The position numbers and the translations under genes were made by a program. DNA of 37,515 nucleotides from an uncultured Oscillospiraceae bacterium (lineage in GTDB: Bacteria > Bacillota > Clostridia > Oscillospirales > Oscillospiraceae), in assembly GCA_947588605.1 (NCBI GenBank), contig CANPYK010000021.1, positions 1 to 37,515 on the forward strand. The letters run 5' to 3'. The stretch's first letter is position 1; every line of letters begins with the position of its first letter. The notes beneath the pieces are model-generated. The model saw nothing but the letters and a program-made list of their open reading frames with translations, was not told the origin of the DNA and did no database searches. Below are positions 23,775 to 36,159 of the stretch, one piece after another.

Positions 23775-24563
23775 ATGCGAAAAAAATTCAGCGAACTGTG
23801 GAAAAGGCCGGCCTTCCGGCGCGTATCGGCGCTGGCGCTGGCGGCGGCGCTCATCTGCGGCGGCGCGGCCCTCTGGGCGCTGGGGGGCGGCGGAGAGGCG
23901 GCGGAGGCGGCCAACACGCGGCTTTTGCCTATTTACAGCGTGGAGCGGGACCAGAAGATGGTGTCCCTCTCCTTTGACGCCGCCTGGGGCAACGAGGACA
24001 CCCAGACGCTCATCGACATCCTGGGCAAATACGGCGTGAAGGTCACCTTTTTCGTGGTGGGCCAGTGGGTGGATAAGTACCCCGAGTCCGTGAAGGCCCT
24101 CCATGAGGCCGGCCACGAGGTGATGAACCACTCCGACGACCACGCCCACTTCAATACCCTCAGCGCCGACCAGATCGTGGCCAATATCAATGCCTGCGCC
24201 GACAAGCTGGAGGCCGTCACCGGCGTGCGCCCCACGCTCTTCCGGCCCCCCTACGGGGAGTACGATGACCACGTTATCGCCGCCGTGAGGAGCATGGGCG
24301 TGGAGCCCATCCAATGGGACGTGGATTCCCTGGACTGGAAGGACCTTTCGGCCAAGGAGATCTACAACCGCGTCACCGCCAAGGTGCGCCCGGGCTCCAT
24401 CATCCTCTTCCACAACGCCGCCCTCCACACGCCGGAGGCGCTGGAGGACATCGTCAAGTTCCTCCTCAGCGAGGGGTACACCATCGTCCCCGTGAGCAGG
24501 CTCATCCTCACCGGCCCCTACACCATCGACCACACGGGGCGGCAGTTCGCCGCGGGAGGGTAA
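23775..24563 (+). CDS. PdaB-like polysaccharide deacetylase (sporulation type)
   Basis: A 262-residue exported or membrane-anchored NodB-type deacetylase. An N-terminal hydrophobic segment (about 17-36) follows RRVSALALAAALI. The catalytic motifs are SFDAAWG (D68), NHSDDHAHF (metal histidines H119 and H123), RPPYGEYDD (R157) and ILFHNA (H213). The opening LPIYSVERDQKMVSLSFDAAWG is characteristic of the PdaB group, which is made in sporulation and acts on spore cortex or peptidoglycan. ATG 23775 (MRKKFSELWK) follows GGGGTGAT. The longer frame to 23562 starts in the divergent promoter region. No clear sporulation-sigma promoter was found. Confidence 0.85.
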   Translation: MRKKFSELWKRPAFRRVSALALAAALICGGAALWALGGGGEAAEAANTRLLPIYSVERDQKMVSLSFDAAWGNEDTQTLIDILGKYGVKVTFFVVGQWVDKYPESVKALHEAGHEVMNHSDDHAHFNTLSADQIVANINACADKLEAVTGVRPTLFRPPYGEYDDHVIAAVRSMGVEPIQWDVDSLDWKDLSAKEIYNRVTAKVRPGSIILFHNAALHTPEALEDIVKFLLSEGYTIVPVSRLILTGPYTIDHTGRQFAAGG

Positions 24564-25182
24564 AAAGGCACCGCCCCGACCTGGGAGGGGCAACCGTGTC
24601 GGGGGTAGTGCCATTTATCGTAACGGCTTTGTCCCCCAACGCTCGCTTCCCCTCTGCCCCCCTCCTACGAGGAGGGGGCTCCGAGACGGGGGGTGGTGCG
24701 TTTTATCGGAACCGTTCTATCATCCAACCGCGCACGGGCGGGTTTGGAACCCGCCCCTACCGCCTCCCTTAAGCCCCAGCGACGGGCAACGGGCTCGAAT
24801 ACCCCGCCGCTGCGGCGGCACCCCTTTTTCCGAAAAAGGGGTCGGGGGAATAAGGTTGCGGCGCTTCGCGCCGCGTTTATATTAATTGCGCCTCCGGCGC
24901 AATAAAATCGAGAATGCGGCGAAGCCGCTCCTTTTTGCCCCCTTTGGGGCAAAGGGGGCAGGGGGATTCGAGCTCCCGTCCCCCGTCCCTCGTCCCCGCC
25001 GCGCGGGCAAATCAAAACCGCGGCGAAGCCGCAACCTTTTTCGCCCCCCTCCTCGTAGGAGGGGGGCAGGGGGGCAGCGAGCGTGGGATGACAGAGCGGT
25101 TTCGATGAACGCACGCACCTCATCCGGCGCCTGCGGGCGCCACCTTCCCCGCCCTGCGGGGAAGGCTGAAGAGCATTTCCCC
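24564..25182. repeat. Repeat mosaic between pdaB-like and tex genes
   Basis: The only mosaic in a tandem (not convergent) spacer. It has a CCCCGACCTGGGAGGGG unit (about 24571-24591), CCTCCTACGAGGAGG units in both orientations (24633-24683 and 25041-25107), GGGCGGGTTTGGAACCCGCCC (24735-24760), CCCCTTTTTCCGAAAAAGGGG (about 24821-24842), GCGGCGCTTCGCGCCGC (about 24857-24873), CCCCTTTGGGGCAAAGGGG (about 24939-24958), GCGGCGAAGCCGC and a reversed GGCGCCTGCGGGCGCC unit (25104-25170). No gene is seen. Confidence 0.8.
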
Positions 25183-25211
25183 TTGCCGCCGGGTGGCGGA
25201 TGGGGTATAAT
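25183..25211 (+). promoter_or_regulatory. Promoter of tex-beta-galactosidase
   Basis: TTGCCG (25183-25188), a 17-bp spacer and consensus TATAAT (25206-25211), 29 nt before the tex start. Confidence 0.65.
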
Positions 25212-25240
25212 GGGGGCATTACACGACGGGAGAGGGACCC

Positions 25241-30210
<4,970 letters not shown>

Positions 30211-30767
30211 GGGGAGACGGGCGGGGGTGAGTTGACGGGAACGGTCCCGTCATCCCACGTTCGCTGCCCCCCTGCCCCCCTCCTACGAGGAGGGGGCGAA
30301 AAAGGTTGCGGCTTCGCCGCAGATTTGGATTTGCCCGTACGGCGGTGTTCGGGACGGGTCAATGGACGACGGGCGGGTCGCCGGGGACGGCGACCCCTAC
30401 GGCGGTGTTAATAACCTGCGGGTCATCGGGACCGCACTGTCGTCCAACCCTCGCTTCTCCCCTGCCCCCCTCCTACGAGGAGGGGGCGAAAAAGGTTGCG
30501 GCTTCGCCGCAGATTTGGATTTGCCCGCGCGGCGGGGACGGGGGACGGGGGCTCGGATCCCCCCTACCCCCTTTGCCCCAAAGGGGGTCAAAAAGGTTTG
30601 CGCCGCAACCTTATTCCCCTTTACCCCTTTTTCGGAAAAAGGGGTGCCGCCGCGGCGGCGGGGTATTCGAGCCCGTGGGGCGTAACTGGGGCTTTTTGTT
30701 ATCGGAATGTAGAACCACCCCGGCCTCGCTGCGATCGGCCACCCCGACCTAGGAGGGGCTTGATTGG
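30211..30767. repeat. Repeat mosaic between beta-galactosidase and anti-sigma genes
   Basis: Convergent spacer without a gene. It has CCTCCTACGAGGAGG units (30247-30300 and 30441-30490), each followed by GCGGCTTCGCCGC, inverted GTCGCCGGGGACGGCGAC units (30338-30420), CCCCCTTTGCCCCAAAGGGGG (about 30568-30588), CCCCTTTTTCGGAAAAAGGGG (about 30625-30645) and a CCCCGACCTAGGAGGGG unit (30714-30758). The two halves 30247-30340 and 30441-30535 are near duplicates. Confidence 0.8.
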
Positions 30768-31583
30768 TTATTTGATGGCGTCGAGGCCGGGGGAGGAGAG
30801 GGCGAGGCGGACGAAGCGGGCGGCGAGGGTCTCGCGGTCTTCGCCGTAGAGGGTGGCCTTCCAGCCGAAGCCACCCACGAAAAGCTTGACCTCGATGGAG
30901 TCGGAGAGGGCCAGGGTGGTCACCTGGACGTCGTTTATTTCGGTGACGCCGTATTGGTCGGGGCAGACCACGCAGCTGGGGACGTTCCCGCCGCGCAGGA
31001 CCTCGTAGCAGCCCCGGAGCGTGTCGCCCTCCGTCCAGCAAAAGTCAAGGGCAGACACCTCGTCCTGGGGGGTGAAATATACACGGCCGGAAAGCGCCGC
31101 GTTCGCCGGGATCCCCAGGTGCTCCTGATAGAGGGCGGTGTCGAAGAGGGCGGCGGCGTCCCCCTCCGTGAGGGCCCGCTCGTATCCGCCCAGGGGGCAG
31201 AGGGAGTAGTCCGGGGCGACGGTGGGAAGGCCCGTGGCGTCGCCGATCTCCAGCTGGGGCAGGATGATGTAGGCGACGGTTACCCCATCGCTTATCTCAT
31301 ACCCCTCCGGCAAGACCCACGGGGACGGGTCATGGCCGGGCGGGACGGGGGCGATGTCCTGCTTGCCCAGCTCCTGCGTGCCCGAGGCGGCGAGGTCCTT
31401 GACGATGGGTGCGGGGGCGAAGCGCAGGGCGAGGCCCAGGCCAGCCGCCAGCGCCAGCGCCGCCGCCGCGCCGCAGGCGACGGCCAGGGGCAGGCGGGTG
31501 TTCCGTGGCTTCAGGTCGTGGAGCCGCTCCGTAAGGTCCGGGGCGGGCTCAACGGTGTCCAGATAGTTTACATAACGCTTCAT
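30768..31583 (-). CDS. Single-pass membrane protein, putative anti-sigma partner
   Basis: A 271-residue protein with a 30-residue cytoplasmic head, one transmembrane helix (about 31-53, rich in Ala/Leu) and an extracellular part of about 215 residues that I do not recognise. It contains six cysteines, mostly in the C-terminal half (LCPLGG, FCWTEG, GCYE, SCVVCPD), which may form disulfides. The gene overlaps the sigma gene stop by ATGA (31580-31583). The anti-sigma role is inferred from topology and coupling. It shares no obvious similarity with the partners at 324-1076 or 14097-15557 outside the overall plan. Confidence 0.72.
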   Translation of the reverse strand: MKRYVNYLDTVEPAPDLTERLHDLKPRNTRLPLAVACGAAAALALAAGLGLALRFAPAPIVKDLAASGTQELGKQDIAPVPPGHDPSPWVLPEGYEISDGVTVAYIILPQLEIGDATGLPTVAPDYSLCPLGGYERALTEGDAAALFDTALYQEHLGIPANAALSGRVYFTPQDEVSALDFCWTEGDTLRGCYEVLRGGNVPSCVVCPDQYGVTEINDVQVTTLALSDSIEVKLFVGGFGWKATLYGEDRETLAARFVRLALSSPGLDAIK

Positions 31584-32053
31584 AGCTCAATTTCTCCTTT
31601 CAGCTTCCGCCGGAGGTGTTCCCGGGCGCGGCTCAGCAGGGAGCGGGCCGTCCCGGGCCGGCAGTGAAGGATGTGGGCGGTTTCCTCGGTGGAATAGCCC
31701 TCGTAATAGAATAAGTACACGGCGGCGCGTTCCCTGGGGGGAAGCTCCAGAATGGTTGACATAAGCTCCCGCGTCTCCCCGTCCGGAGCGGGGTAGACGT
31801 CCAGAAGCTCCTCCTGGGGGTGGCGGGCGCGCTCGCGCTTTGTGTCGATGGCGGCGTTGACGGTGACCCGCAGGAGCCACGCCCTGAGCTCGGCGTCGTG
31901 ACTTGTGCGGGGCGGCCGCTCCAGAAAGCGCAGGCACGCCTCCTGGACCGCGTCCTCGGCGTCCGGGACGTTCCCGGTGACAGACAGCGCGGCGCGATAA
32001 AGAGTGGGCAAATGTGTGTGTATGAAGGTTTCCAACCGGTCGGAGCAGGGCAT
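31580..32053 (-). CDS. ECF-type RNA polymerase sigma factor
   Basis: A 157-residue ECF sigma factor. Region 2 is LYRAALSVTGNVPDAEDAVQ with WLLRVTVNAAIDTKR. Region 4 is LPPRERAAVYLFYYEGYS with CRPGTARSLLSRAREHLRRK. ATG 32051-32053 follows a perfect AGGAGG site; an upstream in-frame start at 32083 lacks one. A weak GCAAC-17-CGTTA motif (32076-32102, minus strand) could be an autoregulated ECF promoter. It is related in layout to the sigma factor at 1073-1549 but differs widely in sequence. Confidence 0.92.
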   Translation of the reverse strand: MPCSDRLETFIHTHLPTLYRAALSVTGNVPDAEDAVQEACLRFLERPPRTSHDAELRAWLLRVTVNAAIDTKRERARHPQEELLDVYPAPDGETRELMSTILELPPRERAAVYLFYYEGYSTEETAHILHCRPGTARSLLSRAREHLRRKLKGEIEL

Positions 32054-32106
32054 CCTATCACCTCCTCTGCCAGTATAACGCACGGGGCGGGAGAATTGTT
32101 GCGGGG

Positions 32107-32147
32107 AAAATAAAAAAGTCCGGGGACGCCGGTTTTCCGGCGTCCCC
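32107..32147 (-). terminator. Terminator of the spore protein gene
   Basis: A perfect 11-bp stem GGGGACGCCGG / CCGGCGTCCCC with a four-A loop, followed by GGACTTTTTT on the minus strand. Confidence 0.85.
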
Positions 32148-32171
32148 AGGGGCTGCTTTTTAAGGGTCAGG

Positions 32172-32369
32172 TCACTTGAGGCCGTTCTCGTAGGCCTCGA
32201 TCATCTTTTTGACCATCTGGCCGCCGACGGAGCCGGCCTGGCGGCTGGTGAGGTCGCCGTTGTAGCCCTGCTTCAGGTTGACGCCAACCTCGGAAGCGGA
32301 CTCCATCTTGAACTTGTCCATAGCCGCGCGGGCTTCGGGGACGTTGATCCGATTGGTCTTGTTAGCCAT
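32172..32369 (-). CDS. Alpha/beta-type small acid-soluble spore protein
   Basis: A 65-residue DNA-binding protein that coats spore DNA and protects it from damage. The family core is complete: KMESASEVGV, which includes the germination protease cleavage site, GYNGDLTSRQAGSVGGQMVK and a C-terminal MIEAYE helix. ATG 32367-32369 has AGGAG upstream. A sigma-G-like promoter (32422-32450) fits expression in the forespore. It is monocistronic, with its own strong terminator. Confidence 0.96.
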   Translation of the reverse strand: MANKTNRINVPEARAAMDKFKMESASEVGVNLKQGYNGDLTSRQAGSVGGQMVKKMIEAYENGLK

Positions 32370-32421
32370 TGTCTTGCATCTCCTATCTCTTTTTCAAAAA
32401 GCGCGTCGCGCCTTTCGCCAT

Positions 32422-32450
32422 TATCATTGCCAGCGGGGGCAAAGATATTC
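32422..32450 (-). promoter_or_regulatory. Candidate sigma-G promoter
   Basis: On the minus strand, GAATA (32446-32450), a 17-bp spacer and AATGATA (32422-32428). These fit the forespore consensus GNATR and CATNNTA with one mismatch, upstream of a spore protein gene. Confidence 0.55.
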
Positions 32451-32515
32451 CGAGGGACCGGCGTGAAAGTTTTGTTAGGATTGGCAAAACAGTTTTGAAA
32501 GAAAAGGAACGGATG

Positions 32516-33955
32516 TTAAGGCTGACGGTTCTCGGCGGAGCGCAGGCGCTTCACCTGGGCGGCAAAGGCGGACAGCTCTTCGGCGGGATAGGCGCGGGGG
32601 GAGAAGGCGAAGGAGCCCGTGGCGTGGACGACCTGAAAAACGGTTTTTCTGCGATCCCACCAAAGGGCGAGCAGGCTCAGGATCAGGACGGCGGGGATGA
32701 GGGCGAGGATGAAAAGCGTCAGCTGCGACATGGGGCTTCCCGCGTATGACCGGTATTCCCGGAGGCCCAACAGCCAGAAATAGACCGATTCCGCCAAAAC
32801 GGCGGCGCAGGCGGCGGCCATGGCGGCCTTCACGCGCCGTATGAGGAGGAGGACGGAGAAGAGGAGCAGCAAGGCCGCCAGGACGCCGAGGCACGGCCGC
32901 ACCAGGGCGTTCTTCCGCAGGGCGCTTTGGGCGGAGCGGTAGTTTTCGCCGCCGTTTTCATAGCGCTCCAGCTCGTCAAGCAGCTGCTCATAGGCGATGC
33001 CGTCCAGCACCTTCTGGCAGTCGGCGATGCTTTGCTCCAGCGTTTCGATGGCGGACAGCGTGGGGCCGGCGTCCTCCAGCGCCTTTTGGTGCTCGGCAAG
33101 CTGCGTCTGGGCCCGGGTGAGCGCCTGTTGGCAGGAGTCGATCTTCTGTTGGTTCGTTCGAATGGTCGCCTCCATATTGGGAATGTCCTTGATCTGGCTT
33201 TGGAAGCTATCGATCCTCCCTTTCTCCTTCGCGATCAGGCTTCTGAAGTCGCTGATCCTGTGGGACAAGCCGGAGGAGGGATCTTGCCAGTATGCGTTTT
33301 CCAGGTCCTGCAGGGTGCGTTGATAGGAGGCCAGCTGCTTCTGCGCGTCGCTCAGCCGTTGGGGCAAGCTGTCGATCCGGTTCTGCGTGAGGCCGATCTC
33401 CAGCTCACATTTTTTGATCTGGTCCTCATTGGAGCTGATCTCCCCCCGAAGGGAGGTGATTTGCTCCTGATGGGACTCCATCGCCCGCCGGACGCCTGTG
33501 GGATCCAGCTTTTGCAGGTCCTGCTCGTACTGTTCCTTTTGCGCCAGGGTGTCCTCATACGTTTTGACCGTCTGCCGGTAATCGTCGGCCTTCGCCTCCA
33601 GGGCCTCGTAGTCCGTGATGACCCGCCGGGCCCGCCAGCTTCTCTCCCGGTGGTAGCCGCGGCTGGGGCTCAGGAGCTGCTGACAGGCCAGAACGATCAG
33701 CGTCAGCGCCAGACATCCCGCGACGGCCCATACAAACCAGTTGCTTTTCATGGAAGAGGCTTTGCCTGTGGAGCGCAGGGCGGAGGCGTCCACGATGAAG
33801 TTGCCCTGCTCGTTTTTGCAGTAGAGCCGCTTTTGCGTGAGGACGGCATAGGGCTTTTGGTAGACGCCGTCGAGATCGGAGGCCGCGGCCTCCTCGCCGA
33901 TGACGGCCTGGGCCGTCTCGTCTTCGTCCCGGAAAAAAGGATAAGAGGTCCTCAT
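32516..33955 (-). CDS. Membrane protein with coiled coil inserted in a split PH-like domain
   Basis: A 479-residue protein with no family I can name. Residues 1-65 (ETAQAVIGEE, YAVLTQKRLYCK) resemble the first half of the PH-like domain of its neighbour, and the last 50 (HATGSFAFSPRAYPAEELSAFAAQVKRL) resemble the second half. Between them lie a transmembrane helix (about 70-96), a long coiled coil of about 250 residues rich in Gln/Glu/Lys, and three more helices (about 365-460). ATG 33953-33955 overlaps the upstream gene by ATGA. The 735-residue open frame reaching 34723 is an artefact of reading through the neighbour. It may be a scaffold or sensor. Confidence 0.8.
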   Translation of the reverse strand: MRTSYPFFRDEDETAQAVIGEEAAASDLDGVYQKPYAVLTQKRLYCKNEQGNFIVDASALRSTGKASSMKSNWFVWAVAGCLALTLIVLACQQLLSPSRGYHRERSWRARRVITDYEALEAKADDYRQTVKTYEDTLAQKEQYEQDLQKLDPTGVRRAMESHQEQITSLRGEISSNEDQIKKCELEIGLTQNRIDSLPQRLSDAQKQLASYQRTLQDLENAYWQDPSSGLSHRISDFRSLIAKEKGRIDSFQSQIKDIPNMEATIRTNQQKIDSCQQALTRAQTQLAEHQKALEDAGPTLSAIETLEQSIADCQKVLDGIAYEQLLDELERYENGGENYRSAQSALRKNALVRPCLGVLAALLLLFSVLLLIRRVKAAMAAACAAVLAESVYFWLLGLREYRSYAGSPMSQLTLFILALIPAVLILSLLALWWDRRKTVFQVVHATGSFAFSPRAYPAEELSAFAAQVKRLRSAENRQP

Positions 33956-34731
33956 GGTCTGGCGCCCTCCCTGACGCGGTCCTTCAACAGGTGGAGCTGG
34001 CGCTGAAAGTCGCGGATGTCGGCGGCGGGGTAATCGTGGACGTTGAAGGCGAAGCCCCCGCCGGGGAAGGCTACCAGAAACACGCTGGAGCGGGTGACGA
34101 AGTAGATGAGCAGAAAGAGGGCGGCCGCACCCAGCAGGCACAGGCCCACCGCCAACGCGGCACCATCCCAATACCCGAAAAGGAGGCAGGCTGCCCCTGC
34201 CACAGCCAGCAAAATGGCGAGGATCATCATACCAAGAAGCCCGGTGTGGGTGAAGCGGGTGAAGGTGATATCCTCCAGGGACACCACGCCCTCCTCCACG
34301 GACCGCTTGACCTTGCCTCCCGTCCCGCTGAGGTTGCGGCCCTTGTAGTAAAAGCGCTTTTCCGTCAGGACGCCGACGCCCTTGGATACGCGTCCGCCGG
34401 ACAGGAAGCTTTGCAGATACGAAGAGCCGATGGCGGCGACAACGGTCTCGCCGGGGTCGATGAGGATGTCGCCGCCCTTTTGGGCCGCCGCGCCGCCGGA
34501 GGATGACCGGTACGTGGCGTCCGTGGCCGCGTCCCATCCCCCGGAGGCGACGGGCGCTTTGGCCTTTTCCGCGCGCCTGCCCGCGCGGTCCGGGGCCTTT
34601 TGAGGCGTATCGCCGGCGCCGGCGGACCATCCGTCGGGCGTCGCCGCCACGGATCGCAAATCGGCGCCGCATTTTACGCAGAAGGAAACGGTATCCGGAT
34701 TCTTCTCGGAACAGCTTGGGCATCGCTTCAT
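33952..34731 (-). CDS. Zinc-ribbon membrane protein with PH-like halves
   Basis: A 259-residue protein with an N-terminal zinc ribbon (CPSCSEKNPDTVSFCVKCG, residues 4-22), a low-complexity linker, a PH-like first half (ETVVAAIGSSYLQSFL, GVGVLTEKRFYYKGRN), two transmembrane helices (about 165-215), then the second half (SVFLVAFPGGGFAFNVHDYP, IRDFQRQLHLL). It is the short paralogue of the coiled-coil protein and is coupled to it. ATG 34729-34731 has AAGGAG 10 nt upstream. The promoter is at 34780-34808. Function is unknown. The divergently transcribed XRE regulator next door may control the pair. Confidence 0.82.
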   Translation of the reverse strand: MKRCPSCSEKNPDTVSFCVKCGADLRSVAATPDGWSAGAGDTPQKAPDRAGRRAEKAKAPVASGGWDAATDATYRSSSGGAAAQKGGDILIDPGETVVAAIGSSYLQSFLSGGRVSKGVGVLTEKRFYYKGRNLSGTGGKVKRSVEEGVVSLEDITFTRFTHTGLLGMMILAILLAVAGAACLLFGYWDGAALAVGLCLLGAAALFLLIYFVTRSSVFLVAFPGGGFAFNVHDYPAADIRDFQRQLHLLKDRVREGARP

Positions 34732-34779
34732 GTGAATTTCACTCCTTTATAGTTTAAGAGAGATGGGCTCCTGAAAGGG

Positions 34780-34808
34780 AGTATAACGCAATGCCGTTAA
34801 AAAGTCAA
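34780..34808 (-). promoter_or_regulatory. Promoter of the zinc-ribbon/coiled-coil operon
   Basis: TTGACT (34803-34808), a 17-bp spacer and TATACT (34780-34785) on the minus strand. Confidence 0.75.
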
Positions 34809-34871
34809 TACGATACAGTTAGTTTTAAATGATGATGCGATGTGGATTAGCGTGGGCGCAGCGGTTAAACT

Positions 34872-35237
34872 ATGGACAAAGGCGGTGGTAGTGTGCGTGA
34901 GAAAAAACCCATCAACGTCCGTGTGGGCGCGAATATCCAAAAGCTGCGGGAGGAACAGCACTACACGCAGGAGGAGCTGTCGGAAAAGCTGGGCGTGACG
35001 CCGAACCATTTGAGCGCCATAGAGCGGGGCGTCTCCGGGATATCGCTGGAGCTGCTGGAGAAGCTGTGCCAGGTCCTCCTGGTGACGTCCGACCATATTT
35101 TGTTCGGGTACGAAAGGATGGAGATCGAGGAAGAGGACGTGCGCGCGTATATGCACAGCGTCAGCGAGCTCCAGGCCCAGCTCATCAAAACGGTGGCGGA
35201 TATGGCGGAGGCCGTGAAAAAGCTGAAGGAGACTTAA
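34872..35237 (+). CDS. Small XRE family regulator
   Basis: A 121-residue Cro/C1-type protein. The helix-turn-helix spans about 18-75 (EELSEKLGVTPNHLSAIERG) and a C-terminal helix (about 88-121, MHSVSELQAQLIKTVADMAE) probably mediates dimerisation. It could start at ATG 34872, which has no clear ribosome-binding site, or at GTG 34893, seven codons later, which has AAGGCGG 7 nt upstream. A weak promoter (TAAACT at 34866-34871) would favour the GTG. It is transcribed away from the zinc-ribbon/coiled-coil operon with 140 bp between them. Confidence 0.85.
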   Translation: MDKGGGSVREKKPINVRVGANIQKLREEQHYTQEELSEKLGVTPNHLSAIERGVSGISLELLEKLCQVLLVTSDHILFGYERMEIEEEDVRAYMHSVSELQAQLIKTVADMAEAVKKLKET

Positions 35238-35293
35238 TAGCCCTGCCAGATATGACGATTTTGTCACAATCGGATGTTTGTCCATAAAACTAC

Positions 35294-35322
35294 TTGCATC
35301 CTGCCCGGAAATGACATAAAAT
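35294..35322 (+). promoter_or_regulatory. Promoter of the small multidrug-export gene
   Basis: TTGCAT (35294-35299), a 17-bp spacer and TAAAAT (35317-35322). Confidence 0.65.
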
Positions 35323-35356
35323 ATAAACCGATCTTTTTGAGAAAGGACGGGGCGGG

Positions 35357-35836
35357 ATGATCGGCTGGCTCACTGGGACGACCCTCGGCAAGCTCACGGC
35401 GACTTTTTTCATATCCATGCTCCCGATCGTGGAGCTGCGGGGCGGCCTGCCTTACGGCATCGCCCTGGACCTGCCCTATCCCGCGGCGCTGGCCGCGGCG
35501 CTGATGGGGAATTTTGCCCCCGTGCCCTTTATCATCCTGTATATCAAGCGCGTCTTCGCCTGGATGCGCCGGAAGAGCGGGAAATTTGACGGCGTCATCA
35601 CGCGCCTGGAACAAAAGGCCCACCTCAAGGGCCGGATGGTGAAGAAGTACAGCTTTCTGGGGCTTGTGCTCCTGGTGGGCATCCCCCTTCCCGGCACCGG
35701 CGCCTGGACCGGCGCCCTGGTGGCCGCCGTCCTCGATATGCGCGTCCGCCGCGCCGTCCCCGCCATCGCCCTGGGCCTCCTCATGGCCGCCGCCCTCACC
35801 ACCGCCGCCACTTTCGGCATTATCCATCTCTTTTGA
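35357..35836 (+). CDS. Small multidrug export family membrane protein (COG2426)
   Basis: A 159-residue integral membrane protein of the Sm_multidrug_ex family. Two signature segments, VELRGGLPYGIALDLP and GIPLPGTGAWTGALVAAVL, are present, with about four hydrophobic helices and a basic cytoplasmic loop (RRKSGKFDGVITRLEQKAHLKGR). Despite the family name, transport substrates are not well established. AAAGGA and GGGGCGGG precede ATG 35357. It has its own promoter and stands alone between the XRE regulator and the tRNA. Confidence 0.88.
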   Translation: MIGWLTGTTLGKLTATFFISMLPIVELRGGLPYGIALDLPYPAALAAALMGNFAPVPFIILYIKRVFAWMRRKSGKFDGVITRLEQKAHLKGRMVKKYSFLGLVLLVGIPLPGTGAWTGALVAAVLDMRVRRAVPAIALGLLMAAALTTAATFGIIHLF

Positions 35837-35846
35837 AAATTCGTTG

Positions 35847-35875
35847 TTGACGGCCGCGCGAAAATATGCTATGAT
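35847..35875 (+). promoter_or_regulatory. Promoter of tRNA-Thr
   Basis: TTGACG (35847-35852), a 17-bp spacer and TATGAT (35870-35875), 22 nt before the tRNA. Confidence 0.7.
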
Positions 35876-35896
35876 AATTGAGCTCAAAGCCCAAAC

Positions 35897-35972
35897 GCTG
35901 GATTAGCTCAGCCGGTAGAGCGCCTGATTCGTAATCATGAGGTCGCGAGTTCGAATCTCGCATCCAGCTCCA
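35897..35972 (+). tRNA. tRNA-Thr (anticodon CGU)
   Basis: A complete 76-nt cloverleaf with encoded CCA. The acceptor stem is GCTGGAT/ATCCAGC, the D stem GCTC/GAGC, the anticodon loop TTCGTAA, and the T stem GCGAG/CTCGC with TTCGAAT loop. The anticodon stem CCTGA/TCATG has one C-T mismatch at the second pair. The CGU anticodon reads ACG. A strong terminator follows at 35980-36019. The 3' half is the probable integration site of the element carrying the adjacent integrase. Confidence 0.95.
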
Positions 35973-35979
35973 GAAACCG

Positions 35980-36019
35980 CCGGATTTCCCGAGAAAGTCG
36001 GGAAATCCGGTACTTTTTT
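35980..36019 (+). terminator. Terminator after tRNA-Thr
   Basis: A perfect 13-bp stem CCGGATTTCCCGA / TCGGGAAATCCGG with a five-base loop, then TAC and seven T residues. Confidence 0.85.
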
Positions 36020-36039
36020 GGCTGGTTTGGTTGACGCTG

Positions 36040-36070
36040 ATGTTTTTCTGACCCACTTCTGACCCCAACG
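36040..36070. other. Possible integrase arm-type direct repeats
   Basis: CTGACCC occurs twice 11 bp apart (CTGACCCACTTCTGACCCC) between tRNA-Thr and the integrase stop. The 11-bp spacing and position fit arm sites bound by the integrase N-terminus, but two copies are weak evidence. Confidence 0.3.
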
Positions 36071-36159
36071 GGAATTTGGAGCGGAAAGGATAGGATAGCA
36101 CAAAGCCGCAGGATTATGGTTCCCACGGCCTTTTTTAGTTATGGCGGGGTAGTTTTAGC

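Noticed and set aside
32516-34723. A 735-residue protein covering both zinc-ribbon and coiled-coil genes
   Set aside because: Its first 255 residues read the neighbour out of frame and are low-complexity Arg/Gly. The ATGA overlap at 33952-33955 defines two genes.
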